From NCBI GenBank assembly GCA_047495785.1, contig JBLDXI010000036.1, positions 558,001-622,000 on the forward strand: a DNA stretch of 64,000 nucleotides, in the 5' to 3' direction. The translations under genes were made by a program, and so were the position numbers. The DNA is from Lepidodermella squamata. Its lineage: Eukaryota; Gastrotricha. Positions 1-11,665 of this stretch are shown here, one piece after another. Numbering within the stretch: the first letter of the stretch is position 1; the number at the start of each line of letters is the position of its first letter. The notes beneath the pieces were generated by a model. The model was not told the DNA's origin. It did no database searches and saw nothing but the letters and a program-made list of their open reading frames with translations.

Positions 1-22
1 TCATAGTGTAACGCAGAAAAAG

Positions 23-2539
23 ATGCCATCTCTTCTAGTACTTCTATTGACATCGGGAATTCATATCGAATCGAAACCATTCGAAAGCCCTATTAGCATG
101 ATTCCACTGAATGAAACAACTGCTTTCAAGCAGCTGGTTTGCCTTGATGAACCACCTATGCCGAAGTATGCAACAGCTTCCGATTTCAACTCGACCGGAA
201 ACAATAAAACACTGATAACAATTTTGGCTGGCATAAGTTACGCCGGAGAAATGCCAGTAGGTTCCATAGCCTCAAAATCTATCGAACTTGCGTTAGATCG
301 ACTGAAATCCTTACCAAACTTCCTCGAGGGATATGAACTGGCTGTTGAACTTTTCGATGATCAGGTAAATTCATATCAGTCCCATTATCCAGCCTAATTT
401 TTTCATAAATGTAGTGTCTTGATTACGTATCGATTCCTCAGATGTTTAATCGCCTTCGCGGCATCAAAGAAGGTACAAATCGACTGCCAATTTTTCTGAG
501 CCACGCCTGCGAATCAGTTGGAATCAGAACTTTCGCTGAATCTGCGAAATATTTCGATTGGCTGGCTCTGAGTCACCTTATAATCTCACCTGATATGAGC
601 CCTACTATCAAAGGAACCGGTTTCCGAATTACTACCCGTTACTTCAAAGATTCGAGGGTGGTCATTTAGCGGCAGTTGAGTTCATGCTTCGAATGGGCTG
701 GCGGAAAGTTGCAGTGATTTCTGAGAGTTTCCTACTCTACGACATGCTTCAAACCTTGCTACTACCATTACTAGACCGGAAGAACATGACCATAATCCAT
801 TTGAGTAAATCGTCCCATGTCGCAGTGTATGACGAAGAAATGCGGCCAGTTTTCGATGAGCTCAAAGAAATCGATGCGAGAATTTTCATTTTAGACGCAG
901 ATCGAGCCTCAGGCAAGGCGTGTTGGCTCCATCGTTACGGAATGTTCGGCTCGAATTACGTATCGATGTTCTGGTACTGGTCCGACAGTTACCCTAGTAG
1001 TCTTGTACCCCCAGAACAATCATCGTGGTGTACGATCGGTATGGTAAACGAAGTTATTGCTAATTCGATATTTTTCGGAGATTCAACGCTAGTAGACACA
1101 ATCGGGGCTAAGCATACTGGTGTAACGGGAATCACAGCTGCTGATTGGGAGATTCGAATGGAGGAGAAGGTCGCAAATCCTCAAGATAGTGGCCTATGGC
1201 ATATGTACTATCGCCTATGATGTCACAATCTTTGCCGGCCTACTCCTTAACAAAACCGAGCAAATCCTCAAAGATCGAAACCAAACTTTGCTAGATTGGG
1301 TTTCAGCTGGAGCTGGAAAGGGTCCAGAACTCATTAATCTTCTCATCGAGAATATATACACAGTTAACATGACTGGAATGAAGGGCTACTACAACTTTGA
1401 TAACAGGACGAAATTGAATACGAACGGGTTTGTTTCTATAACTCTAACTCAGTTCGACTCGTATCGCGATGCAAATGGCACAGTCATGCTTGGAAAACCT
1501 CGCATTGTTGCGGTCTATCATCCAGGTAAAGGTGGTCAACTTGAGGTTTTGAATGGATTGAAATGGAGAACAAAAGACGGCAGTCCACCCCTTGACTCAA
1601 AGGCCTACGTTAAAATCGAGTTTCCACAGCTATCCGTAATTCAGTATTCGATATTAACAACGATTACCGTCGTCCTAATGATTTTCTTAGCAGTTTTCGG
1701 AGGGCTAAGCCTATTCGTTCTGAAATCAAAGAAGGTTCCATCGTTTTTCAATCGATTTTCGGCTGATTCGGCGGTAGTCCCTTCTAATTTCTCCAGCCCC
1801 GATGTTTTGCTTCATTTCGGAAATTGGATTATGGTATCAAGCGTTTTGACACTTCCGTACCCAGATGTGAATATCAGAATATTAGACTACTGCCAAGCTA
1901 TGGCAATCCTTCTAATGAATGGATTTTTCACGTCTTTATTGGCGATTTTTTTCAAACTAGACCGATCTTCAAAGACCATCAAAGTTTTGATGTACTCTCT
2001 CCTGATTCTTCTAGCGTTCCTCTGCGTTTTTGCATCTCGCAGCTTTGTTGTAGGCGTTCATACTTTCCCCAAGTTTACATACGACGATACTGTCGTATTT
2101 CAACCTTTTCGGTACGAGTGCAACTTGGCAGTGAATCAGAGCGTGATTTCGCTTGTTTTCTTCGCGCTTCTCATCCTAATTACCGGCATAGCCGCCCTAC
2201 GAATGTCTGTTATCTGTTACAAAATTCGAACGGTATTTGCGAATTCAAATAATCACAAATCTGTACGCATTTTTGGTCTTCAGAAGATCAATGGACTTGG
2301 GCAGGATGATAAAAATCTAGCTGCGGCTTTTCTGCTTCTTATGGCAGCTGGGGCAGCTGGGGCAACTGTTTTGCTGAGTATCATTATCGAGCAATATATA
2401 CTCATTACTCATCATAATCGCTTGCTTCACATTCATCTATTGCGGCGTGACAAGCTGCGTTATATTCTTTTCGAAGGTTTTTTTCTTGTTTTTCATGATT
2501 TTTCCAGCTTGGATCGAAACCAAAGCTTTGATGATATGA
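23..2539 (+). pseudogene. GABA-B receptor-like class C GPCR, frame-broken
   Basis: The reading starts with a signal-peptide-like stretch and an ANF/GABA-B-type ligand-binding domain. An intron at 365-441 is followed by more binding domain, then a seven-helix region from about 1640. Residues such as GWRKVAVISES and the NKTEQ segment sit where GABA-B receptors have their second lobe. The frame changes three times without a plausible intron: near 626-640, near 1205-1222 and near 2393-2402. After the last break TM7 continues in another frame to a stop at 2537-2539. Each break is consistent with a single-base indel. Either this is a decayed gene or the assembly carries small indels. The true start may lie left of the window. 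Receptor class is fairly sure; the ligand is unknown. Confidence 0.7.
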
Positions 2540-2654
2540 TACATGAGATATTCATGAGATGAAAATGAGAGTGCAATTTTGTTCACCTAATCTTGCTATC
2601 ACCGTACCATCGGAAAGTACATCTTTGACAGTGGTTATCAGTCAATGATATTTG

Positions 2655-2697
2655 TCTCTCCCCCTTCCTCTCTCTCCCACACTCTCTCTCTCTCTCT
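2655..2697. repeat. CT-rich microsatellite
   Basis: A pyrimidine tract of interrupted CT dinucleotides lies between the receptor pseudogene and the first Sushi-ankyrin gene. Confidence 0.8.
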
Positions 2698-2700
2698 ACA

Positions 2701-3022
2701 TCAAGGGAGAGAAATTGTTTTCCTACTCTTCGCAATAGCGATTGAAAATAATTGCCACCGCCAAGGCAATGAAACGGCTGATCATCTTGCTATTTCCTAT
2801 TTCATAACCGGATGTCTTCAATCTGTGAGTGGGAATTTTCAACAAAGGTTCTTAATAAGGTAATACCCATGCATTGCATTAATATTATATTAGGAGAAAA
2901 GACACGAGCTAAAACCTAATATACAAAAAATACTTGAAAGAAAAATACAAAACGTAGCACGTAAACACACAGGCGAGAGGAAACTCTTGTTTGAAAGCTC
3001 AGTTTATTGTTAAATTTTCAAA
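2701..3022 (+). promoter_or_regulatory. Upstream region shared by the three Sushi-ankyrin genes
   Basis: This stretch recurs upstream of the second gene (about 11391-11665) and third gene (about 18736-19036). Shared text includes the run ending just before the ATG (TTAAATTTTCAAAATGCG). It marks the left part of the duplicated unit and presumably contains the promoter. No clear TATA box was seen. Confidence 0.45.
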
Positions 3023-6000
3023 ATGCGTCTCTACATAGGATTTGCAATCGCTTTCGTTGGGCTGGCATCTGGACTGGTTGTTGCTCGAGATGATATTGAT
3101 ACTGTGGGTAAGTAACAGTTTAAAACATTGCAGCTAGCCATAGACAACACTGTAACAGATAGGAAACTAACGATCTTTCCATAGTGAATTTATTCGAGCT
3201 GTTATTGCAAAAAGGGCGGCACGCGACCACTTTTTATGCCACCCAACGCCCTATCCGCCCATTATAATTTTAATTAATTTCAAAAATAAAAAAAGCGGCA
3301 GGTACCTCTTTTGAAAATTTTGATGTTCTGCTCATAAATACTAGAAGCGGCCCTCTATCTAATGATACCAGGCACACCTAGTGTTCCCCTATGGATAATT
3401 TTCTAAAATTCGCCAAAAAGTGCTATAATTGGTGTTTTTGGGCAAAATTGCCATTCTTCTGCCACGGTTGGCTCTTTCGGAAAAATTTTGAAAAATTTGA
3501 AAAAATTAGTTTATCCATATTGAGAATTTTCTCTATCCGACGATATAAAATTTGTCGGTTAATTAATTTATTTCGATTTTCCGATTATTTCCGAGCTCGA
3601 AATTTTTTTATTTGCTACGATATTTCTGAATAAAGCAACTATGTGAGAGAATTCAAAGTCCAATATGCATAGCCGGAAATAATCGGAAAATCGAAATAAA
3701 TTAATTAACCGACAAATTTTATATCGTCGGATAGAGAAAATTCTCAATATGGATAAACTAATTTTTTCAAATTTTTCAAAATTTTTCCGAAAGAGCCAAC
3801 CGTGGCAGAAGAATGGCAATTTTGCCCAAAAACACCAATTATAGCACTTTTTGGCGAATTTTAGAAAATTATCCATAGGGGAACACTAGGTGTGCCTGGT
3901 ATCATTAGATACCCAGTCGAAAAAAAGTAGACCATGGCTGGATCTAAATTTGACACTGGGATAGATCGTATGGGTTCGACCCTACGTAGATCCAGTGGTA
4001 AAATTTGGACCTACATAGGATCGATGCCCGTGGATCCAGTCTAATAGATCGACAATAGGTCAGAAAAACAGCTATTTCAGACGACTATTTTGCCTTTTGG
4101 ATCTACGTACGATCTACTGAGCTCTCGGTCTACTGATTTTCGTCTGGGTAGAGGGCCGCTTCTAGTATTTATGAGCAGAACATCAAAATTTTCAAAAGAG
4201 GTACCTGCCGCTTTTTTTATTTTTGAAATTAATTAAAATTATAATGGGCGGATAGGGCGTTGGGTGGCATAAAAAGTGGTCGCGTGCCGCCCTTTTTGCA
4301 ATAACAGCTCGAATAAATTCACTATGGAAAGATCGTTAGTTTCCTATCTGTTACAGTGTTGTCTATGCAGCTAGCTTTTAACCAATTTTGTAATGTGGGC
4401 TGTTAAGACTGCGGTACTGTTCCCACAATCCGAAACGGCAACGTATCTCCTGGTCTATCGAGCTTCGGAGCCACTCGAACCATATCATGCGACGAAAACT
4501 TCGAAATTCAAGGAAATGCCGCCATTTTGTGCCTATCGTACTCAACCTGGTCCCAGCCTGGTTCTTGCGTCTTCAGAGAGTCACCATCTGTAAGTTGCTG
4601 CCACATATTCACATCGATGTCTGCTTCTAAGGTCTAATGTTTTCATTTGGTTTTCGGGCAAGGAAAACATTCCCCTTTAACCCTTTCACGGCGGGAACGA
4701 CGATTTCGGAATTTCGAATTTGAACATTCCCAGAAAATCGAATTTGGGTAAATTTGAGGAATATTTCTTTCCGATGCTGGCTACAAAGTTTTGAGACCAG
4801 GACACCGTTATCTTGCATGGTCAGGGCATGCTAGCAATATGAAAGTAGTAAACCTGATATTGAAATTTCGATTTTTTTCAACTTGAAATTTAATAGGTTT
4901 CTGATCATTTTCCACCATGGTCTCATTGACCTCTGTTTAAATCTGTTTGAGTTGGAAATTAAAAATGACGAAGCTATTAAAGTTCAATCGAACCGGCCGA
5001 ATTCGTCCTATCCGCTCAGTCTTATTCAGGCGGATTCACGCGTGATTTTCGTGCTGCAAAACTGTCGCGTGGAAAAACTGGAAATGCTGAATTCCGATTT
5101 GAATGCTGAGCCTCTGGAACTTTCTAAACTGAATGTTTTTGGTGATATAGCGATATAATTAAGGGAAAATCTCAGGGACTAATTTAGAATCTAAAATTCC
5201 AAAGCTAAAGGCACCTGACACCTGACATTGAAATTAGGGTGCTCCACAAATCGCCTCAAATCAGCCGGGCGGATAGGACCAGTTATCGACCAGTTTTTGT
5301 ACCGCCGTAACGTATAAAGAACGTTGATAGATAAAGACAAAAGAATTTCAAAATCGTGATCAGGGCCTTCGAAAACCCCTCGAACTGTCGAATAATTCCG
5401 CCATGAAAGGATGAAGTTTTAAAGATCTTGACGTTATATTTGTCCAGGCGGAGATAAGATCATTTGGGCTGGCTGGTTGTGTAGTGTACGCGTGGTAGTG
5501 CTTATTGCGTGACCTCACAGTGTCCATGGATTTTTTATTTTCCATATTTCTCGCTAAATTCGACTGAGATGGTACCTCTATTGTAACGAGAATTGGGTAT
5601 TTCGGGAGGTTAGCCGGGATAGTGGCCCGGATAACAACTATATCGGGAAGCTTTTAAGCGAATAGGTCAAATACTCGCCTTCAGGCCGCTATTCCGACCT
5701 TCGGCTGCGCCTCTGGTCTCCACTCAGATATTTTCCACCATCCGCTACAAAACTCCCATATATTGTATAATATTTCTATGTTTTTCATTTAGATTCGCGC
5801 AGCATACGAGAGGCTGTGGAATGCAACAGCCGAGGCGGAAGACGTGGACCTGGTGAGACAACTGATTGCGGAGATCGACAATGCCACTGGCGGCAAATTC
5901 AACCCGAACTGGCGCAACCCAGAGCTGTTCATCTGCAATTCGCTAATATGGGAAATGACGAATACTCCTCTGCTTCACAGTGTCATGTGTGCTAATGGGA

Positions 6001-7370
6001 CGCAATCAAACCAGCGAGTGCAAATAGCGCAACTGTTGATCGAGGATCAAGGAGCTGATGTGAATTCGAAGGAGGGTTCATACGGTTGGACGGCGTTGAT
6101 AATTGCGGCTAGCGATGGGCGTGTCGACCTAGTTAGATTATTGCTGGATCGCAACGCTTCAATCGAAGCTGGCGATGACATTGACGAGACGGCTTTAATA
6201 AATGCGGCTCAGTATGGGCACGCCGAAGTTGTTCGACTGCTGCTTGATCGCAACGCTTCAATCGACGCTGAGGATAACGATGGCCTGACGGCTTTGATGC
6301 GTGCGGTTTCAAATGGGGACACCGAAGTAGTTCGACTGCTGCTTGATCGCAACGCTTCAATCGACGCTGAGGATAACGATGGCCATACGGCTTTGATGTT
6401 CGCGGTTCCAAGTGAGCACACCGAAGTAGTTCGCCTGCTGATTGATCGCAATGCTTCAATCGAAGCTGGAGATAACGATGGCCAGACGGCTTTGATGCGT
6501 GCGGCCATGTGGGGGCGTATCGAGGCAATTCGGCTGCTGTTGGATCGCAATGCTTCAATCGAAGCTAAGAATTACGCTGGCCTGACGGCATTGATGCGTG
6601 CGGCCATGTGGGGGCGTATCGAGGCAATTCGGCTGCTGTTGGATCGCAATGCTAACATCGAGGCGAAAGATCACTATAACATGACGGCGTTGATGCGTGC
6701 GGCTGATTATGCGCGTGCCGGGGCAGTTAGACTGCTGCTTGATCGCAACGCTGACATTGAGGCCAAGGATAGCACTGACATGACGGCGTTGATGTATGCG
6801 GCTGGTTTTACGAGTAACATTATGTTTCGAGCGATGATGGATCGCGCCGATTCTATGGGAACACAGGAAAACAATTGCTCGACCGCGTTGATTGATGCGG
6901 CAAGAAGAGAGCAGGTCGAAGTAGTTCGACTGCTGCTGGATCGCAATGCCGACATCAATGCCAAGAATAAGAATGGCTGGACGGCGTTGCTGTGGGCGGC
7001 TGGTTATGGGAGTGGAATTATGGTTCTAGCGATGGCGGATCGCAACAATTCTATAGGGACACTGGAAAGCAATTGCTCGACCGCGTTGATTGATGCGGCT
7101 AGAATAGAGCAGGTCGACGTAGTTCGACTGCTTCTGGATCGCAATGCCGACATCAATGCTAAGGATGAGAATGGCTGGACCGCGTTACTGCGGGCGACTG
7201 AGGAAGAACAACTAGAGGTAGTTGGACTGTTGCTAGATAGAGGTGCAAATACGGATGTCAGAACTTCATATGGCGGCACAGCGCTTGATTTGGCGATTTG
7301 CAAAAAGAATGCCGCTTTGGCCGCTCTGCTGAGATCTCGAGGAGCAAGTCGAGCGAGGTCATCCTGCTGA
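3023..7370 (+). CDS. Secreted Sushi-ankyrin repeat protein, copy 1
   Basis: Three exons fit together in phase: 3023-3107, 4408-4589 and 5793-7370, giving about 614 residues. Exon 1 encodes a signal peptide (MRLYIGFAIAFVGL...VVA). Exon 2 encodes one Sushi/CCP domain: CGTVP at its start, then ISCDE, LCLS, a TW pair and GSCV supply the four cysteines and the tryptophan of the fold. Exon 3 encodes roughly 14 ankyrin repeats of about 33 residues built on LLLDRNASIEA and TALMxAA. Intron 1 ends TTAAG, a weak acceptor, but an in-frame stop just before it forces the boundary; intron 2 ends CATTTAG. A foldback transposon sits in intron 1. Sushi domains are extracellular binding modules and ankyrin repeats are usually intracellular, so a secreted binding protein is inferred; no ligand is suggested. 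Confidence 0.75.
3139..4367. mobile_element. Foldback (long inverted repeat) element with 8-bp target duplication
   Basis: The two arms are near-perfect inverted copies beginning CATAGACAACACTGTAACAG and meeting near 3600-3670. The flanks CAGCTAGC at 3131-3138 and 4368-4375 form an 8-bp duplication. The paralogous intron at 11770-11790 carries CAGCTAGC once with no insert, so it is a natural empty site. Open frames inside the arms are mirror images of one another and are not genes. The 8-bp duplication suggests hAT-like or foldback-type mobilisation; no transposase is present. Confidence 0.88.
3912..4148. mobile_element. Tc1/mariner-type MITE nested in the foldback element
   Basis: Short terminal inverted repeats CCCAGTCGAAAA and TTTTCGTCTGGG bound 237 bp, with TA on both sides (3910-3911 and 4149-4150). 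The other arm of the host foldback element shows the uninterrupted sequence, confirming insertion at TA. No coding capacity. Confidence 0.85.
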
Positions 7371-9130
7371 CGAGACCTAAGACCCACAGAGTTGGACGGC
7401 GTTCAGTTGGAACTGAGATTATCTGATTATCTGTATATACTTGCAGTGAAAGTTGTCTAAACCGGGCTCGGACCGCAAAATGTCCCATTTCAGACGAAGT
7501 CCGCACTATTTATACTACACGCATTAATATTTTCAATTGCCACACTTGTTACCTGAGCAGCCATTTGCGATTTCTGAATACACGATAGAAAACTGTAGTT
7601 AGCAATATTTACTCAAGCAATCGGGGGATTTTATATTATCCGAACAATATAAATAAATATGTGGTAGAAAATAAATGTTCGTGAGCTGTAAAATAACTTT
7701 GAACCTAACAGCAGCACAGTGAACAAATGAATCGCAGCAAGGAATCAAGGAATCATGAATGAATCATGAATGACTCGTAAGACTCGTAGACTGAAATCAC
7801 GAGGAGTTATCAACCTTTTTTAGCCTCTTGTTTGGCCAATGCTATATACAGTGTGTCCGCGAAATAATACGCAAAACTATTTTTAGACTTGTAAGGCTAG
7901 TCGCAGAAATTGCTCAAGGCGCGTGACTCTTTAGGCTAGTTTTCAAATGAAGCGAGTCTCACACGTGCCACTATGAAAAAAAAAAGATATGTTTTTTTAT
8001 GAATGCACACACAAGAAAATAAGAATTTAGATGATCAAATTATTTTTTCCAAACTATTATCGAGGGTGTTTAACAGAACTACTCTCAAAATGGAATATAA
8101 AAATAAATTCAAAGTTTCATTCCTTGATGCGTCCAGTTGTCATATGTCATAGAATCAGTCATATCAGTTGTCATAGAATTAAGCTTCAAAAAATGAAAAG
8201 AGTTTGGTTCATATCGCCCATTTGACATGGATTACAGTGTCTGATCAGTGTCAAAAGCCATAAAATACATTCATTACCATCATTGCCATAGAAGTGGAAT
8301 ACGACGACGAAGAAGACGCAAAAAATAAGAGCAAGTGCGACGTGGACAAGTGCGAGCTAAAAATAGGTCGGCAAATTCATTCCTTGATGCGTCCTGTAGT
8401 CAAATAATGTCCTGACGACATTCGAATTAATTTTCATATCAAAAATAAGGAGAAACAACGGTAATGAGAAGCAGCCCGAGCGCCGAGATGAATGGAATTA
8501 AATTGAATTTAGAATTAAGCTTTTTTGTGAAAAGCTTACGGTGAGCCACGGTCACCTTCAACAAAAAGCAAAAAGCAACTACATATGCTACGGGGAATCA
8601 TTACCTCTCATCGAGCTGGTATGTTCTCCGTTTTCGTCTTCGGTGATCTCCTACGAGACTATAACGATTGATTTCAGATGACATTTCTTTTCTGTTAAAT
8701 TAAATAAACTTTCACTTTCTAATACAGTTCTGGTGACATTTAAGTATGTAAACGTACTAAGTATTCGATGCTGAACATTTTAAAATTAAAATTATCATTA
8801 AAATCGTACACAAAAAAATAATCTGCCAATAGAAGCTTAATTTACTGCCAAAAAAGCATGGTCCTATTCAAAAGACCAACCCTTCGATTAACATTATGAT
8901 GAATAAGCTTTAAAATGAGAAGAATCTAGCTAGACTGCTCAAATCTAAAGTTGAAGGAAAATTAATGATTTTTTATCTATATCGATGTTACTATTCACTT
9001 TGCTTGTTGTGATTTTGCGGCCTTCACTATCGCTTTGTTGGCTTTTTTGGTTTATACTGGTTCTGGACCGATCCACGTCGCTGTCACACTTTTCACTGAA
9101 ATCAAAACTGTGGCTAGTCTACCCAAAATA
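7371..9130. other. Downstream region of copy 1, duplicated after copy 2
   Basis: This AT-rich stretch follows the ankyrin stop and matches 15173-16700 after copy 2, with small indels. Shared text includes ACAGTGTGTCCGCGAAATAA and the GTGAAAAGCTTACGG block. No gene with convincing codon structure was recognised; it is the shared tail of the duplicated unit. Confidence 0.6.
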
Positions 9131-9328
9131 TATATCTTTAGCAACGTTGAATAACTCGGATTTAGGCTTGTTTACATCAATTTCAAGGTGATAAGTGACA
9201 AGTAAAAAGTCTTTTGTTTTGCCTCTTCATTCACGTTAAGAAACCCGGCTTTTTACTTGTCGCCCGTGGTCTTGAAATGGATGTAAACAAGCCTAAATCC
9301 GAGTTATTCAACGTCGCTAACGATATTT
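9131..9328. mobile_element. Hairpin (MITE-like) insertion
   Basis: About 45 bp of near-perfect inverted repeat (left AACGTTGAATAACTCGGATT, right its complement) enclose a short loop region. The duplicated locus near 16694-16710 lacks this insert, so it arrived after the tandem duplication or was lost from the other copy. The target duplication could not be resolved. Confidence 0.65.
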
Positions 9329-9755
9329 TCTGAAAGCTTAGGACTTAAGCTATCAAAAAATGAAAAGAGTTTGGTTCATTTCGCCCATTTGACATGGATT
9401 ACAGTGTCTGATCAGTGTCAAAAGCCATAAAATACATTCATTACCATCATTGCCATAGAAGTGGAATACGACGACGAAGAAGACGCAAAAAATAAGAGCA
9501 ACCATTCACGTGGACAAGTGCGAGCTAAAAATAGGTCGGCAAATGAATTTAGTGCCGTTGCAATTTCTAATGGGAAAAGCGTAGCAGTTATAAAACAAAG
9601 AAAATAGAACAAAGAAAACAAAGAACCACTAAAATCATTCTTAGGATATCCAAGTGTTGTTGCAAATCCTTATCTATCATTTCTCTACCAAGAAAAACCA
9701 TAAAACATAAAAACATAAAAATAAGTATAAAATACCCAGGAACGGCAGGAACGGG

Positions 9756-11318
9756 ATTTTCTGGTTTTTGGCTATTTTTATTGTCTTTTTAGCCGTCCGA
9801 AGGTGTAAGGTAGTTTTGAATAATTTTTTGAAGACCAGGTCGCATATTCCGGGAAAGTGTTTGCTCTTAATCAATCGTTATGACCTCTAATCATTATAAA
9901 AATTCCTATTAGTGCCGGCTAAACCAATTAAGGGAGGTTTCCAGGAATTTTAGTGGTACCTATTTTTTTCTCTGTCGGTGACACTCATTTTTGCAGGTCA
10001 TCATTTGGCAGTGACCGCTCGATCAGGAAATGAATAATTTTTAATTTCTAACAAGCATAGCCTTTCTTCTGATATCTTATTTGGACCATAATGTCTGATA
10101 TCTGATTAAGGAAATTCATTAGAAAATTTTGTTATAAACACGTTGGACAACGATTCTCTGTCGGTGACGACCCACTTTACCCCACCCAGTTTGTAATTGG
10201 CGATGGATTCATACTTAGAATCGCCTTAGAAATGAAGTATAGCAGGAGACTGTTCGATTAAAGTTATTTTTATTGAGGTGAACTTTTCGAAGACATTGGA
10301 ACGTTTCGAACTTGAAATTTTTTTACGAATCTCTGTCGGTGACGCGTGGATCCGTCCTTCTCTGGTTTATTTTTAGCCTTGATAATTCGTCGGCTTTATT
10401 GATGAGTTTGATAATAAACTACCGTGGTGGTCTCAAATTGGCTTCTTCATTATTTGGAAATCTCACGGTCAAACAACCGATGGTATTAACCATCAACGAA
10501 GTTGTGTTTTCTGCTCTTGAATTTGTATTTAAAATTCTTTTTAAATAATTTGTAACCAATGCTATATTTCATGCATTATTCGGAGGAGCTAAAATTTACA
10601 TTTCAAATTTCTTATATAAATAGGTAAACAAAGGCATTTTTTTATTTATGTATAATATTCAGCCCCCTTTCGGGTGGTGTCAAAAGGTAAGGCCTAGAAC
10701 ATTTATAGAATGTTTGAACGATTCAGGGTCTGTTGCCCACGGGAAGACGGATTTAGGTAGCTGGTTCCACTTTTGTATTATCGCTGCCATGCGCAAGAAC
10801 GGGTCGATGTCGCGGACCGAGCTCGGCGTGTTGAGTCTGATTTAATAGCTGTGTTCGCGTTCAGCGTTCCGCAGTCTGCCTGGTCTTCGTGCCACTCTAA
10901 CAAACCTCGCCCTGATTTGCTGAGTACCACGTCGAGCTACAATTATTTTATATAGGTAGCACATCACGCCGACGAATCGGCGTTTAGCAAGAGGCTGAAG
11001 TGTCACCCCTGTTGCTCTGACAAATCGGTCTTGAACTTGGTCGAGCATTTTTCCGAGCAATATCCGTACTCCCGTATCCCCGCTACTTATCACACTGGTC
11101 TCGCGTGTCATTGCAAGATATTTCTGCAAATGTCATAGAAAGCATCGTTCCACCTAATCGGAACCAGAGTTTGATAGTTCGACTCCAGCAATCATCACTT
11201 ATTTTTTTTATAATTTCTCAGTTGCTTCGATCTTTTGGAAGTTTTTCATAGTTACGAAATGCGGAAATGCCGATATGACGAGACTGCCACACTTGCATAG
11301 ACTTGGAAGCGTAGTGTT
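9756..11318. repeat. 1.56 kb segment duplicated at 17108-18670 (first copy)
   Basis: By eye this segment and 17108-18670 match base for base at a constant offset of 7352. The surrounding parts of the same duplicated unit differ by many small changes. It contains a LINE reverse-transcriptase remnant on the minus strand and three copies of TCTCTGTCGGTGAC at 9969, 10155 and 10330. Confidence 0.85.
10842..11129 (-). pseudogene. LINE reverse transcriptase C-terminal remnant
   Basis: The minus strand encodes a fragment (LDQVQDRFVRATGVTLQPLA, then RRFVGVMCYLYKI) that aligns with the fuller remnant at 12562-12999. It corresponds to the domain after the palm of Jockey/CR1-like LINE reverse transcriptases. 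No catalytic part or intact frame is present nearby. Decayed mobile-element debris. Confidence 0.55.
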
Positions 11319-11665
11319 CCGACTTCACGCTTTGATCACGTGGGCACCTTTGACCTCCAAAACAGTAGTATAATGCTACCCTACGTCAAAGGAGCGGTTG
11401 TTTTCCTCCTCTTCGCAATAATCGCCACTGTCAAGACACTGAAACGACTGATCCTCCTTGCCATTTCATAACCGGATGTCCTCAATCTATGAGTGGGAAT
11501 TTTAAACAAAGGATCTGAATAAGATATTACCCACGCATTGCATTGAGTTGAAACCTAATATATGGAAAGTACTTGAACGAAAAAAACAACACGTAGCACG
11601 TAAATGCGCACACAGGCAAGAGGAAACTCTTGTTTGAAAGCTCAGTTTCTTGTTAAATTTTCAAA

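Noticed and set aside
3391-3876. Two identical-looking proteins on opposite strands
   Set aside because: They are mirror images within the arms of the foldback element, so they reflect the inverted repeat and not genes.
4393-4593. A 66-codon frame conserved in three places (also 11799 and 19166)
   Set aside because: Conservation comes from the overlapping Sushi exon in another frame; the Sushi frame has the correct cysteine pattern and splice phases, this one has neither.
6133-7387. Long open frames antisense to the ankyrin exons
   Set aside because: They follow the 99-bp ankyrin periodicity and are compositional shadows; the same occurs opposite copies 2 and 3.
10312-10548. Apparent 78-codon protein duplicated at 17664
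   Set aside because: Identity reflects the duplicated 1.56 kb block; there is no domain, no splice context and the frame overlaps a repeated non-coding motif.
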